A stretch of DNA of 64,000 nucleotides from Microbacterium helvum (GTDB taxonomy: Bacteria > Actinomycetota > Actinomycetes > Actinomycetales > Microbacteriaceae): contig NZ_JACXZS010000002.1 of the NCBI RefSeq assembly GCF_014779795.1, positions 186,001 to 250,000 of the forward strand, in the 5' to 3' direction. Shown one piece after another: positions 16,798 through 25,107 of the stretch; within the stretch, counting starts at the first letter, position 1; each line of letters begins with the position of its first letter. A program made the position numbers and the translations under genes. A model generated the notes under the pieces. That model ran no database searches. It saw only the letters and a program-made list of their open reading frames with translations, and was not told where the DNA came from.

Positions 16798-17718
16798 TCA
16801 GGCCTCCTCACCGCGGTGCGCCGCCTCTGGGCCCACGCCGCCAGAGGCTCCGCGCGACGCGCCAGCGTCGTGTGGAGGGGCGGTGGGGATCTTACCCGGC
16901 GCCAGCGTCGTGACGGGAAGCGGGTCGGGACGCTTGGCAGAGATCGTGTCGCCCGAGGACTGGTGCCGCAGCCGCCGCAGCACCCACGGCACGAGGTACT
17001 CGCGCGCCCAGACGAGGTCGACCGCGCGCGCTTCGCGCCACGTCCGGATCGGGAGCGGGTCGGGCTGCATGGGCTGCAGATCGTTGGGCACGTTGAGGGC
17101 GCGCAGCACCATGCGGGCCACCTCGTGGTGGCCGAGCGCGTTGTAGTGCAGGCGGTCGTCGTCGAAGAAGCGCATGTCCTGCACTTCTTTGAGCGCCCAC
17201 TGGTCGGCGACGATGCAGTCGTACTTGTCGGCGATCGCCCGGATGTTCTCGTTGTAGATCGCGACCTTGCCGCGGATGCCGCGGAACACCGGCGTGAAGG
17301 CGGTGTCGATGCCGGTGAACACGACGACGGTCGCCCCGCCCTGCGAGAGGCGCACGACGGCATCCTCGAACAGCTGCGCGACGTTGTCGGGGTCGCCGTT
17401 GGGGCGGATGACGTCGTTGCCGCCCGCCGAGAAGGTGACGAGGTCGGGCTTCAGCGCGATCGCCGGCTCCACCTGCTCGTCGACGATCTGGCCGATGAGG
17501 CGCCCGCGGATCGCGAGGTTCGCGTAGGCGAAGTCGTCGACCTGCTCCGACAGCACCTCTGCCACGCGATCAGCCCAGCCGCGCAGTCCGTTCGGCGCCG
17601 CGGGCTCTGGGTCGCCGACCCCCTCGGTGAACGAGTCGCCCAGTGCGACGTAGCGCCGCCACGGGTGCTGCTCCGCGTTGGCGACGTAGGGACTCCGGTG
17701 ATCCTCGCGTGTGGGCAT
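16798..17718 (-). CDS. SGNH/GDSL hydrolase (paralogue 1)
   Basis: The 306-aa protein shows the SGNH blocks: YVALGDSFTEG (nucleophile S29), NLAIRGRLIG, SAGGNDVIRP with the oxyanion Asn, and a late DRLHYNALGHHE with the catalytic His. No signal peptide is visible, so it is likely cytosolic. The C-terminal 50 residues are low-complexity and proline/alanine-rich. A second member of the same subfamily lies at 58796-59557. A minus-strand TAGCCT at 17755-17760 could be its -10. It is an esterase or lipase of unknown substrate. Confidence 0.85.
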   Translation of the reverse strand: MPTREDHRSPYVANAEQHPWRRYVALGDSFTEGVGDPEPAAPNGLRGWADRVAEVLSEQVDDFAYANLAIRGRLIGQIVDEQVEPAIALKPDLVTFSAGGNDVIRPNGDPDNVAQLFEDAVVRLSQGGATVVVFTGIDTAFTPVFRGIRGKVAIYNENIRAIADKYDCIVADQWALKEVQDMRFFDDDRLHYNALGHHEVARMVLRALNVPNDLQPMQPDPLPIRTWREARAVDLVWAREYLVPWVLRRLRHQSSGDTISAKRPDPLPVTTLAPGKIPTAPPHDAGASRGASGGVGPEAAHRGEEA

Positions 17719-17874
17719 GTGGCTCGCGTCCTCCTCGGCTTGTGACCGACAGTCAGGCTATCGCGGCACGGACAGGACGCGATCGGATGCCGCGACCCGG
17801 CGGCCCTTCGGCGCCCGATGTCGTCCGGGTCGTTTATCGTGGTGACTCGTTGTCAACGGGGGAAGGGGTGTTCG

Positions 17875-19746
17875 GTGACCGACGAAGCCGCCGCCGCACC
17901 CGAGCTCGACGAACGCCCCGACGTGACGGCATCCGACCCTCATATCGGGTCCTTCGCGGCCGAGCATCTCTCGCCGACCTACCCCCAGCGCGCGCCGTGG
18001 GGCACCGCCCAGCGGCTGCGCGCGTGGCAGGCGGAGGCGCTCGACCTGTACTTCGGGCTCGACGGTCCCGACGGCGTGGGCGGCGGTCCGCGCGACTTCC
18101 TCGCGGCGGCGACGCCGGGCGCAGGCAAGACCACGTTCGCCCTCCGCCTCGCGAGCGAGCTGCTGCGCCGCCGCATCGTCAACCGCATCGTCGTGGTGGC
18201 CCCCACCGAGCACCTGAAGACCCAGTGGGCCGATGCGGCGGCGCGTGTCGGCATCCGCTTGGATCCCGCGTTCAGCAACCGCCACTATGCGCCGGCGCGG
18301 CAGTACCACGGGGTCGCCGTGACGTATGCGCAGGTCGCGGTCAAGGCATCGGTGCACCAGCGCCTCACGATGGACGCCAAGACGCTCGTGATCCTGGACG
18401 AGGTGCACCACGGCGGCGACGCGCTCAGCTGGGGCGACGCCCTGCGCGAGGCCTACGCACGGGCGACGCGTCGCCTGCTGCTGAGCGGCACGCCCTTCCG
18501 CAGCGACACCGCGCCGATCCCGTTCGTCGAGTACCACCCGGATGCCAAGGGCATCCGCGTCTCGCGCACCGACTACGCGTACGGCTACGGACGCGCGCTC
18601 GAAGACGGCGTCGTCCGCCCTGTGCTGTTCATGGTCTACGCCGGTCAGATGCGCTGGCGCACGAAGACCGGCGAAGAGATGGAGGCGCAGCTCGGTCAGG
18701 ACAACACGAAGGACATCACGGCGCAGGCCTGGCGCACCGCCCTCGACCCCGAGGGCGACTGGATCCCCGCGGTGCTGCGTTCGGCGGATCGCCGGCTCAC
18801 CGAGGTGCGCGAGCATGTTCCGGATGCCGGCGGCCTCGTGATCGCGACGGATCAGACCGCCGCGCGCGCGTATGCCGCGATCCTGCACGAGGTCACGGGG
18901 GAGCAGCCGACGGTCGTGCTCTCGGACGAGGCGGAGGCGTCGAGTCGCATCGAGGAGTTCTCGAAGGCCGCCTCACGCTGGATGGTCGCCGTCCGCATGG
19001 TGTCAGAGGGGGTCGACGTGCCGCGGCTCGCCGTGGGCGTCTACGCCACGAGCGCGTCCACGCCGCTGTTCTTCGCCCAGGCCATCGGCCGCTTCGTGCG
19101 CGCCCGCCGCCGCGGCGAGACCGCGAGCGTGTTCCTGCCGAACGTGCCGCAGCTGCTCGCCCTCGCGAACGAGATGGAGGCGCAGCGCGATCACGCGCTG
19201 GACCGCGACTCGGACGGCGACGACGAGTGGAACGCCGAAGAAGACCTGATGGACGCCGCCGAGCGCGAGGACAAGGCGTCCGACGCACTCGAGCAGGAGT
19301 TCACCTACCAGGCGCTGGGCTCGCTCGCCCATTTCGACCGCGTGCTGTTCGACGGCAAGGAGTTCGGCCAGCTCGCGGTGCCCGGCACGCCCGAGGAGGA
19401 GGAGTTCCTCGGCATCCCCGGGCTGCTCGAACCCGATCAGGTGCACGAAGTGCTGATGTCGCGGGTCTCGCGCCAGTCCCGGCACCGTTCCGCGCGCGAG
19501 GCCCAGGAACGCGCGAAGGCCCCCGACGAGGAGCCCGCACTGCCCCAGGCGCTGCACCGCACGCTCAAGGAGCAGCGGCAGCTGCTCAACAGCCTCGTGG
19601 GGCTGTATGCGCGCCAGTCGGGCGAGGCTCACGGTCTCGTCCACGCCGAGCTGCGCCGGATCTGCGGCGGCCCCGCCGTCTCGCACGCGACGGTCGCGCA
19701 GCTCCAGGCGCGCATCGAGGTGCTGCGCAAGCGCGTCCACTCCTGA
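17875..19746 (+). CDS. DEAD/DEAH-box helicase
   Basis: The 623-aa superfamily 2 helicase starts at GTG 17875, 6 nt after GGAAGGGG. The motor motifs are AATPGAGKTTFAL (Walker A), ILDEVHHGGD (DEVH box), LLLSGTPFRSD (motif III) and AVRMVSEGVDVPRLAVGVYAT leading to QAIGRFVRARR (motif VI). It resembles the restriction-enzyme/UvrB-like helicase group rather than RNA helicases. No nuclease or methylase partner lies next to it, so it is not an obvious defence gene. The C-terminal 150 residues are charged and helical. Confidence 0.85.
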   Translation: MTDEAAAAPELDERPDVTASDPHIGSFAAEHLSPTYPQRAPWGTAQRLRAWQAEALDLYFGLDGPDGVGGGPRDFLAAATPGAGKTTFALRLASELLRRRIVNRIVVVAPTEHLKTQWADAAARVGIRLDPAFSNRHYAPARQYHGVAVTYAQVAVKASVHQRLTMDAKTLVILDEVHHGGDALSWGDALREAYARATRRLLLSGTPFRSDTAPIPFVEYHPDAKGIRVSRTDYAYGYGRALEDGVVRPVLFMVYAGQMRWRTKTGEEMEAQLGQDNTKDITAQAWRTALDPEGDWIPAVLRSADRRLTEVREHVPDAGGLVIATDQTAARAYAAILHEVTGEQPTVVLSDEAEASSRIEEFSKAASRWMVAVRMVSEGVDVPRLAVGVYATSASTPLFFAQAIGRFVRARRRGETASVFLPNVPQLLALANEMEAQRDHALDRDSDGDDEWNAEEDLMDAAEREDKASDALEQEFTYQALGSLAHFDRVLFDGKEFGQLAVPGTPEEEEFLGIPGLLEPDQVHEVLMSRVSRQSRHRSAREAQERAKAPDEEPALPQALHRTLKEQRQLLNSLVGLYARQSGEAHGLVHAELRRICGGPAVSHATVAQLQARIEVLRKRVHS

Positions 19747-19756
19747 TGGGCCGCCG

Positions 19757-19800
19757 CTGTTCGGAACCCCGAAATGCTGGCAATCCCCGGTTTCGGACAG
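19757..19800 (+). terminator. Possible hairpin after the helicase gene
   Basis: CTGTTCGGAACC (19757-19768) can pair over 12 positions, two of them G-U, with GGTTTCGGACAG (19789-19800) around a 20-nt loop. It lies 10 nt after the helicase stop. The loop is long and no T tract follows, so the call is weak. Confidence 0.35.
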
Positions 19801-19859
19801 ATCCGGCCGCAGCCGCTGACTACCGTTGACAGGTCCCGAACCCCGACTTGGAGGCCCGA

Positions 19860-20948
19860 GTGAGCGCGCCCGCCGCACCGACCGACCGTGATCGCCGCCG
19901 ATGGGCGCAGTACCTCGTGAACGAGCGTGCCGAGGCGCGCGTGTACCGGGAGCTCGCCGGACGCCGTGAGGGTGAGGAGCGCGAGATCCTGCTGGCGCTC
20001 GCCGAGGCCGAAGGGCGGCACGAGGCGCATTGGCTGGGGCTGCTCGGCGGCGAACCCGCGAGGCTGCCTCGCCCCGACGTCCGCACGAGCCTGCTCGGCT
20101 CGATGGCCAAGCGGTTCGGCTCGATCTTCGTGCTCGCCCTCGCGCAGAACGCCGAGGCGCGCTCGCCGTACGACGACGAGCCGTTCGCCACCCCGACGAT
20201 GGCCGCCGACGAGAAGGTGCACCACGAGGTCGTCCGAGGCCTCGCCGCCCGCGGCCGGCGGCGGCTGTCGGGCACGTTCCGTGCGGCCGTGTTCGGCGCG
20301 AACGACGGCCTGGTGTCGAACCTGGCGCTCGTGATGGGCATCGGCGCGACGGGCGCCAGCAGCCAGTTCGTGCTGTTCAGCGGCATCGCCGGTCTGCTGG
20401 CGGGAGCGCTGTCGATGGGTGCGGGCGAGTTCGTGTCGGTCCGTTCGCAGCGCGAGCTCCTCGCCGCCACCGAGCCCAGCGACTTCGCCGACATCGCGCT
20501 GCCGCACCTCGACATCGACGCGAACGAGCTCGCCCTGGTCTACCGGACACGGGGGATGCCGGAGGCCGAGGCCTCCGCGCGCGCCCGGCGCGTCGTCGAG
20601 CAGGCGCAGGCGCTCGGCCGCGGCCGCGCCGACAGCGGTCCGATCGACCTCGTCGACCACGGCGAGGTCGTGGGGAGCGCCTGGGGAGCGGCGCTGTCGA
20701 GCTTCCTGTTCTTCGCGTCGGGCGCCATCATCCCGGTCCTGCCGTGGATCTTCGGTCTCTCCGGCCTGACTGCGGTGATCCTGGCGCTCGTGCTGGTGGG
20801 GATCGCGCTGATGTCGACCGGTGCAGCGGTCGGCCTGCTGTCGGGTGCCCCGCCCCTCAAGCGCGCGCTGCGTCAGCTCGCGATCGGCTTCGGCGCCGCG
20901 GCGGTGACGTACGTGCTGGGTCTGCTGTTCGGCGTGTCGATGGGCTGA
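19860..20948 (+). CDS. VIT1/CCC1-family Fe/Mn transporter with N-terminal ferritin-like domain
   Basis: The 362-aa membrane protein starts at GTG 19860, 5 nt after GGAGG. Residues 1-130 are a soluble helical domain with ferritin-like E-X-X-H spacing (EILLALAEAEGRHEAHW) and a second acidic/His patch (MAADEKVHHEV). Residues about 140-362 are the VIT1 domain (FGANDGLVSNLALVMG, then GALSMGAGEFVSVRSQRE) with about five membrane helices. It would move Fe2+ or Mn2+ out of the cytosol. The fused ferritin-like domain probably captures the metal; this arrangement is known in bacteria. Confidence 0.85.
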   Translation: MSAPAAPTDRDRRRWAQYLVNERAEARVYRELAGRREGEEREILLALAEAEGRHEAHWLGLLGGEPARLPRPDVRTSLLGSMAKRFGSIFVLALAQNAEARSPYDDEPFATPTMAADEKVHHEVVRGLAARGRRRLSGTFRAAVFGANDGLVSNLALVMGIGATGASSQFVLFSGIAGLLAGALSMGAGEFVSVRSQRELLAATEPSDFADIALPHLDIDANELALVYRTRGMPEAEASARARRVVEQAQALGRGRADSGPIDLVDHGEVVGSAWGAALSSFLFFASGAIIPVLPWIFGLSGLTAVILALVLVGIALMSTGAAVGLLSGAPPLKRALRQLAIGFGAAAVTYVLGLLFGVSMG

Positions 20949-21029
20949 CGCGCCCGGGCTGCGCGCGATTCGTTGAACCCCGGGCGACGTGGTAATGTCA
21001 TTCCTCGGTTGCGAAACCGAAAACCACCT

Positions 21030-21114
21030 GCGCGGGTGGCGGAATAGGTAGACGCGCTAGCTTGAGGTGCTAGTGCCCGTATAGGGCGTGGGGGTTCAAG
21101 TCCCCCCTCGCGCA
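21030..21114 (+). tRNA. tRNA-Leu (anticodon GAG)
   Basis: An 85-nt cloverleaf can be folded: acceptor GCGCGGG (21030-21036) pairs with CTCGCGC (21107-21113), with discriminator A at 21114. The anticodon stem CTAGC/GCTAG closes the loop TTGAGGT, giving anticodon GAG. A long variable arm typical of leucine tRNAs follows, then the T arm with GGTTCAAGTCC. CCA is not encoded. Confidence 0.97.
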
Positions 21115-21119
21115 CAGTG

Positions 21120-21147
21120 AAGAAGGCCCCCGAAAGGGGGCCTTCTT
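21120..21147 (+). terminator. Terminator of tRNA-Leu
   Basis: A perfect 12-bp stem (21120-21131 with 21136-21147) closes a GAAA tetraloop 5 nt after the tRNA. It is a classic strong intrinsic terminator. Confidence 0.88.
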
Positions 21148-21159
21148 TCGTCGACAAGA

Positions 21160-21165
21160 TAGGTT
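21160..21165 (+). promoter_or_regulatory. -10 hexamer for the M20 peptidase gene (leaderless)
   Basis: TAGGTT ends exactly 6 nt before ATG 21172. No ribosome-binding site is present, so the mRNA probably begins at the start codon. Confidence 0.6.
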
Positions 21166-21171
21166 GTCCGC

Positions 21172-22467
21172 ATGCCCGAAGCCGAACTGCCCGAAGTCGC
21201 CGCGCTCGCGAGGGACCTCATCCGCTTCGACACGACGAACCACGGCGGCGGCCGCTCGGCCGGCGAGCGCGAGGCTGCGGAGTACGTCGGCGCCTACCTG
21301 GAGCGCCTCGGGCTGACTCCCGAGTTCTACGAGCCGATCCCGCGCCGCACCAACGTGATGGCGCGCGTTCCCGGTCGCGATCGCGACAAGCCCGCCCTGG
21401 TGCTGCACGGCCACCTCGACGTCGTGCCGGCGATCGCCGAGGACTGGAGCGTCGACCCGTTCGAGGGCGTCGTCAAGGACGGCCTGCTGTGGGGCCGCGG
21501 CGCCGTCGACATGAAGGACATGGATGCCATGATCCTGACGTCGGTCGCCGACATCCTGCGCGCGGGGGAGCAGCCCGAGCGCGACCTCGTGCTGGCGTTC
21601 TTCGCCGACGAGGAGAACGGCGGCGTCGAGGGCTCGGCTCTCGTCGTCGAGAACCACCCGGAGTGGTTCGCCGGCGCCACCGAGGCGATCAGCGAGGTGG
21701 GCGGGTACTCGATCCCGGTGGGCGACCGCCACGCATACCTGCTGCAGGTGGGCGAGAAGGCGCTCATCTGGATCCGGCTCGTGGTGCGCGGCCGTGCCGC
21801 GCACGGCTCCAGCTTCCACTCGCAGAACGCGGTGACCCGTCTCGCCGAGGCCGTCGCGGCTCTCGGCCGCACCGCCTGGCCGGTAACCCTCACCGACGCG
21901 ACGCGCGAGATGACCGAGCGCCTCGCCGAGATCACGGGCTCCCGTGCCGACGACCCCGATGCCGTCGCCGCGGCGACAGGGGCGGCATCCGGATTCCTCC
22001 GCTCGACGCTGCGGACCACGACCAACCCCACCGGCCTCGTCGCCGGCTACAAGCACAACGTGATCCCCGACCGCGCCGAGGCGCTCGTCGACGTCCGCGT
22101 GCTGCCGGGAACCGAAGAGGCGGCTCTCGCCGACATCCGCCGCATCGTCGGCGACGACGTCGAGGTCCAGATCGTCCACCAGGACATCGGCCTCGAGGTC
22201 CCGTTCTCGGGCGATCTCGTCGATGCGATGGTCGGCGCGCTCGGGCGGCACGACCCGGGAGCCCCGGTGATCCCGTACCTCATGGGCGGCGGCACCGACA
22301 ACAAGGCGCTCGCGACCCTCGGCATCTCGGGCTACGGTTTCGCGCCGCTGCGGCTGCCAGCCGACCTCGACTTCACCGGCATGTTCCACGGCGTCGACGA
22401 GCGCGTCCCCATCGACGCCCTCGTGTTCGGGCAGTCCGTGCTCACCGACCTTCTTCGCACGTACTGA
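21172..22467 (+). CDS. M20/M25/M40-family metallopeptidase
   Basis: The 431-aa amidohydrolase resembles ArgE/DapE/dipeptidase-type enzymes. The metal-site motifs are LHGHLDVVPA (His and Asp ligands) and WGRGAVDMKDMD (bridging Asp), and FFADEENGG holds the catalytic Glu pair. A lid dimerisation domain occupies about residues 200-320. It is a cytosolic zinc peptidase or deacylase of unknown substrate. The gene stands alone between two hairpins. Confidence 0.87.
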   Translation: MPEAELPEVAALARDLIRFDTTNHGGGRSAGEREAAEYVGAYLERLGLTPEFYEPIPRRTNVMARVPGRDRDKPALVLHGHLDVVPAIAEDWSVDPFEGVVKDGLLWGRGAVDMKDMDAMILTSVADILRAGEQPERDLVLAFFADEENGGVEGSALVVENHPEWFAGATEAISEVGGYSIPVGDRHAYLLQVGEKALIWIRLVVRGRAAHGSSFHSQNAVTRLAEAVAALGRTAWPVTLTDATREMTERLAEITGSRADDPDAVAAATGAASGFLRSTLRTTTNPTGLVAGYKHNVIPDRAEALVDVRVLPGTEEAALADIRRIVGDDVEVQIVHQDIGLEVPFSGDLVDAMVGALGRHDPGAPVIPYLMGGGTDNKALATLGISGYGFAPLRLPADLDFTGMFHGVDERVPIDALVFGQSVLTDLLRTY

Positions 22468-22474
22468 GAGCGAG

Positions 22475-22498
22475 GGGATGCCGGGCCCCCGGCATCCC
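22475..22498 (+). terminator. Hairpin terminator after the M20 peptidase
   Basis: A perfect 10-bp stem (22475-22484 with 22489-22498) has a GCCC loop and begins 7 nt after the stop. Its arms contain the GGATGCC/GGCATCC word discussed in the findings. No T tract follows. Confidence 0.6.
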
Positions 22499-22540
22499 TG
22501 TCCCATCCCCTCCCGCCACCCGCACGGCTGAAAGGCGCCC

Positions 22541-23362
22541 ATGCTTCTCGAGGCGATCATCCTGGGACTCGTCCAGGGTCTGACCGAGTTCCTCCCGATC
22601 TCGTCGAGCGCGCACCTGCGCATCCTGGGGGAGTTCCTGCCGGGCGCGCAGGACCCCGGCGCCGCGTTCACCGCCATCACCCAGATCGGCACCGAAGCGG
22701 CCGTCGTGGTCTTCTTCTGGCGCGACATCGTCCGGATCATCGGGCACTGGTTCCGCGCGCTGTTCGGAAAGATCCCGCGCAACGATCCCGACGCGAAGAT
22801 GGGCTGGCTCATCATCATCGGCTCGATCCCGATCGTGGTGCTCGGCATCCTGTTCCAGGACCAGATCGAGACCGTGCTGCGGTCGCTGTGGATCACAGCC
22901 GTCATGCTGATCTTCTTCGGCGTGCTGCTGGGGATCGCCGACCATTACGGCGCCAAGAAGCGCAAGCTCGAGGACATCACCGTCAGCCACGGCGTGATCT
23001 ACGGCTTCGCCCAGGCGCTCGCCCTGATCCCGGGCGTGTCGCGGTCGGGCGGCACCATCACGGCCGGGCTCTTCATGGGCTACGAGCGCGCGGCCGCGGC
23101 GCGGTACGCCTTCCTGCTCGCGATCCCCGCCGTGTTCGGGAGCGGGTTCTTCCAGCTGTTCAAGAGCCTCGACGAGCCGGGCGTGTTCTCGCTCGGCGAG
23201 ACGGCGGTGGCCACCGGCGTCGCCTTCGTGGTGGCACTCGGCGTGATCGCGTTCTTCATGAACTGGATCTCGAAGCACAGCTTCCTGCCGTTCGTCGTCT
23301 ACCGCGTGGCGGTGGGGTCGACGCTGCTCGTGCTGCTGAGCCTGGGCGTCATCAGCGCCTGA
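22541..23362 (+). CDS. uppP: Undecaprenyl-diphosphatase
   Basis: The 273-aa polytopic membrane enzyme recycles the C55 lipid carrier for peptidoglycan by dephosphorylating undecaprenyl diphosphate. The family blocks are [19 protein letters not shown] near the N terminus and [17 protein letters not shown] in the middle, which together form the active site. About eight membrane helices are visible. Loss of or change in uppP affects bacitracin tolerance in many bacteria. GAAAGGCG precedes ATG 22541. Confidence 0.95.
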   Translation: MLLEAIILGLVQGLTEFLPISSSAHLRILGEFLPGAQDPGAAFTAITQIGTEAAVVVFFWRDIVRIIGHWFRALFGKIPRNDPDAKMGWLIIIGSIPIVVLGILFQDQIETVLRSLWITAVMLIFFGVLLGIADHYGAKKRKLEDITVSHGVIYGFAQALALIPGVSRSGGTITAGLFMGYERAAAARYAFLLAIPAVFGSGFFQLFKSLDEPGVFSLGETAVATGVAFVVALGVIAFFMNWISKHSFLPFVVYRVAVGSTLLVLLSLGVISA

Positions 23363-23383
23363 GCGTGCCCGGCGACCCGGCCG

Positions 23384-24262
23384 TCAGCGGCGCGGGTCGT
23401 CGCGGCCGGGCTTCTGCGGCCCGTCCCCGGGGCGGCCGTCGGTGCGCCGCAGGTAGCGCTCGAACTCCTGCGCGATGGCGTCGCCCGACGCCTCCGGCGA
23501 GTCCCATGTGTCGCGGGTGCGCTCGAGCTGGCGGATGTACTCCGTCATCTCTTCGTCGTCCGCCGCGGCTGCGTCGATCGTCGCCTCCCAGGCAGCCGCC
23601 TCGGTGGCGAGGTCTCCGCGTGAGACCGATGCCCCGGTGAGGTCCTCGAGCTTGTCGAGAAGAGCGAGCGTCGCCTTGGGCGACGGCGTGTGGCCCGCGA
23701 CGTAGTGCGGGACGCTCGCCCACAGGCTCGCCGAGGGGATCCCCGCGCGCTCGGCCGCGTCGCCCAGCACGCTCAGGATGCCGACCGGACCCTCGTAGGT
23801 GCTGCGCTCCAGCTCCAGCGCGCCGCGCAGAAGCTCGTTGTCGCTGCCCGCGAAGACCGAGATGGGGCGGGTGTGCGGCACGTCCGACATCATCGAGCCG
23901 ATCGCCACGAACCCGGTGATGTCTTCGCGCAGGGCGACGTCGATGAGCTCAGAAGAGAACGCCTGCCACGCGCGGGCGGGTTCGACGCCGGTGAGCAGCC
24001 ACAGCTGGGTTCCGCCGCGCGTGGTGCGGGCAGGACGCAGCAGGGTCGCCTCGGGCCAGCGCAGCGTGCGACGCCCCTCGCCGTCGGTCTCGACGCTCGG
24101 GCGCGTGTACTGGTAGTCGAAGTACAGCTCGGGGTCGACCGAGAACACGGTCTCGTACGAGCCTCCCTCGCGCAGCTGCGTGATGGCGGATGACGCGGCT
24201 TCGCCCGCGTCGTTCCACCCGTCGAACGCCGCGACGAGCACCCGGCGACCCAGTCCGTCCAC
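23384..24262 (-). CDS. PAC2-family protein
   Basis: The 292-aa protein starts at GTG 24262 after GGAGGGGG. It has the PAC2 (proteasome assembly chaperone 2-like) fold, with the N-terminal block VLVAAFDGWNDAGEAAS and a central FVAIGSMMSDVPHTRP. A structurally related actinobacterial protein (Rv2125) lies in the same chromosomal neighbourhood. The molecular role is unknown. It is notable here because the proteasome genes themselves are missing from the neighbourhood. Confidence 0.85.
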   Translation of the reverse strand: MDGLGRRVLVAAFDGWNDAGEAASSAITQLREGGSYETVFSVDPELYFDYQYTRPSVETDGEGRRTLRWPEATLLRPARTTRGGTQLWLLTGVEPARAWQAFSSELIDVALREDITGFVAIGSMMSDVPHTRPISVFAGSDNELLRGALELERSTYEGPVGILSVLGDAAERAGIPSASLWASVPHYVAGHTPSPKATLALLDKLEDLTGASVSRGDLATEAAAWEATIDAAAADDEEMTEYIRQLERTRDTWDSPEASGDAIAQEFERYLRRTDGRPGDGPQKPGRDDPRR

Positions 24263-24303
24263 GAGACCCCCTCCACCCGCAGCGGCTGCGGGTTCTCTCC
24301 AGG

Positions 24304-24353
24304 ATAGGCCCGGGCCTGCCGCAGGGGGCCGAGGACCGTGCGGCAGGCCTATG
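24304..24353. promoter_or_regulatory. Nested inverted repeats between the PAC2 and HAD genes
   Basis: GGCCTGCCGCA (24313-24323) and TGCGGCAGGCC (24339-24349) are perfect 11-bp arms with a 15-nt spacer. ATAGGCC (24304-24310) and GGCCTAT (24347-24353) form an overlapping outer pair. A minus-strand TATCCT (24301-24306) could be the -10 of the PAC2 gene. An operator is the likely use, with the regulator unknown. Confidence 0.45.
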
Positions 24354-24393
24354 ACCGCGGAGGCGTCGCGACCCGCTGTGAAAAGATGAGACG

Positions 24394-25107
24394 GTGAATC
24401 CGCCTCGTCTTGCCGCGGTCCTCTGGGACATGGACGGAACCCTCGTCGACACCGAGCCCTATTGGATGGCCGCCGAGACTCCGCTCATCGAGAGCTACGG
24501 CGGCTCGTGGACCCACGAGCAGGCGCTCGGGCTCGTCGGGCTCGGCCTCGAGGACTCGGCCCGCATCCTGCAGGATGCGGGGGTGCGCATGAGCACCGCC
24601 GCGATCATCGACCACCTGACCGGCGAGGTCATGCGTCAGCTCGCAGAGACCGGCATCCCGTTCCGTCCCGGGGCGCGCGAACTGCTCGCTGATCTGCGCG
24701 CGGCCGGCATCAGGACCGGACTCGTCACGATGTCGATGCGCCGGATGGCCGACACCGTCGTCGACCTCATCGACTTCGACGCGTTCGACGTGATCGTCGC
24801 CGGCGACGACGCGACGCGCCCGAAGCCCTTCCCCGACCCGTACCTGCAGGCGTGCGAGGCGCTCGGCGTCACGCCGGACCAGACGGTCGCCATCGAGGAC
24901 TCGCCCAACGGGCTGCGCTCGGCGGTCGCCTCCGGTGCCTCGGTCATCGGGGTGCCGCTCATGGTGTCGCTGACCGGCGCCGGCGCGCACACGATCTGGG
25001 AGACGCTCGACGGCCGCACGGCCGACGACGTCGCCGCCTTCCACCGGACCCACCGTGCCCGCCTGCACGAGAGCCCGACGACCCCCGCCGAGGAGACCGC
25101 GCGATGA
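24394..25107 (+). CDS. HAD-family hydrolase
   Basis: The 237-aa phosphatase starts at GTG 24394. The HAD motifs are WDMDGTLVDTEPY (nucleophile Asp), LVTMSMRR (motif II), KPFPDPYL (motif III Lys) and AIEDSPNGLRSAVASG (motif IV). The cap domain spans about residues 20-85. It resembles beta-phosphoglucomutase-type and sugar phosphatases. It is translationally coupled to trmI by an ATGA overlap, an order common in actinobacteria. The substrate is unknown. Confidence 0.87.
   Translation: MNPPRLAAVLWDMDGTLVDTEPYWMAAETPLIESYGGSWTHEQALGLVGLGLEDSARILQDAGVRMSTAAIIDHLTGEVMRQLAETGIPFRPGARELLADLRAAGIRTGLVTMSMRRMADTVVDLIDFDAFDVIVAGDDATRPKPFPDPYLQACEALGVTPDQTVAIEDSPNGLRSAVASGASVIGVPLMVSLTGAGAHTIWETLDGRTADDVAAFHRTHRARLHESPTTPAEETAR

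Noticed and set aside
17875..19746. Helicase as part of a restriction or defence island
   Set aside because: No nuclease, methylase or other defence gene is adjacent; neighbours are housekeeping genes on either side.
21030..21147. tRNA-Leu as an integration site of a mobile element
   Set aside because: No integrase, direct repeat of the tRNA 3' end or atypical genes were found next to it.
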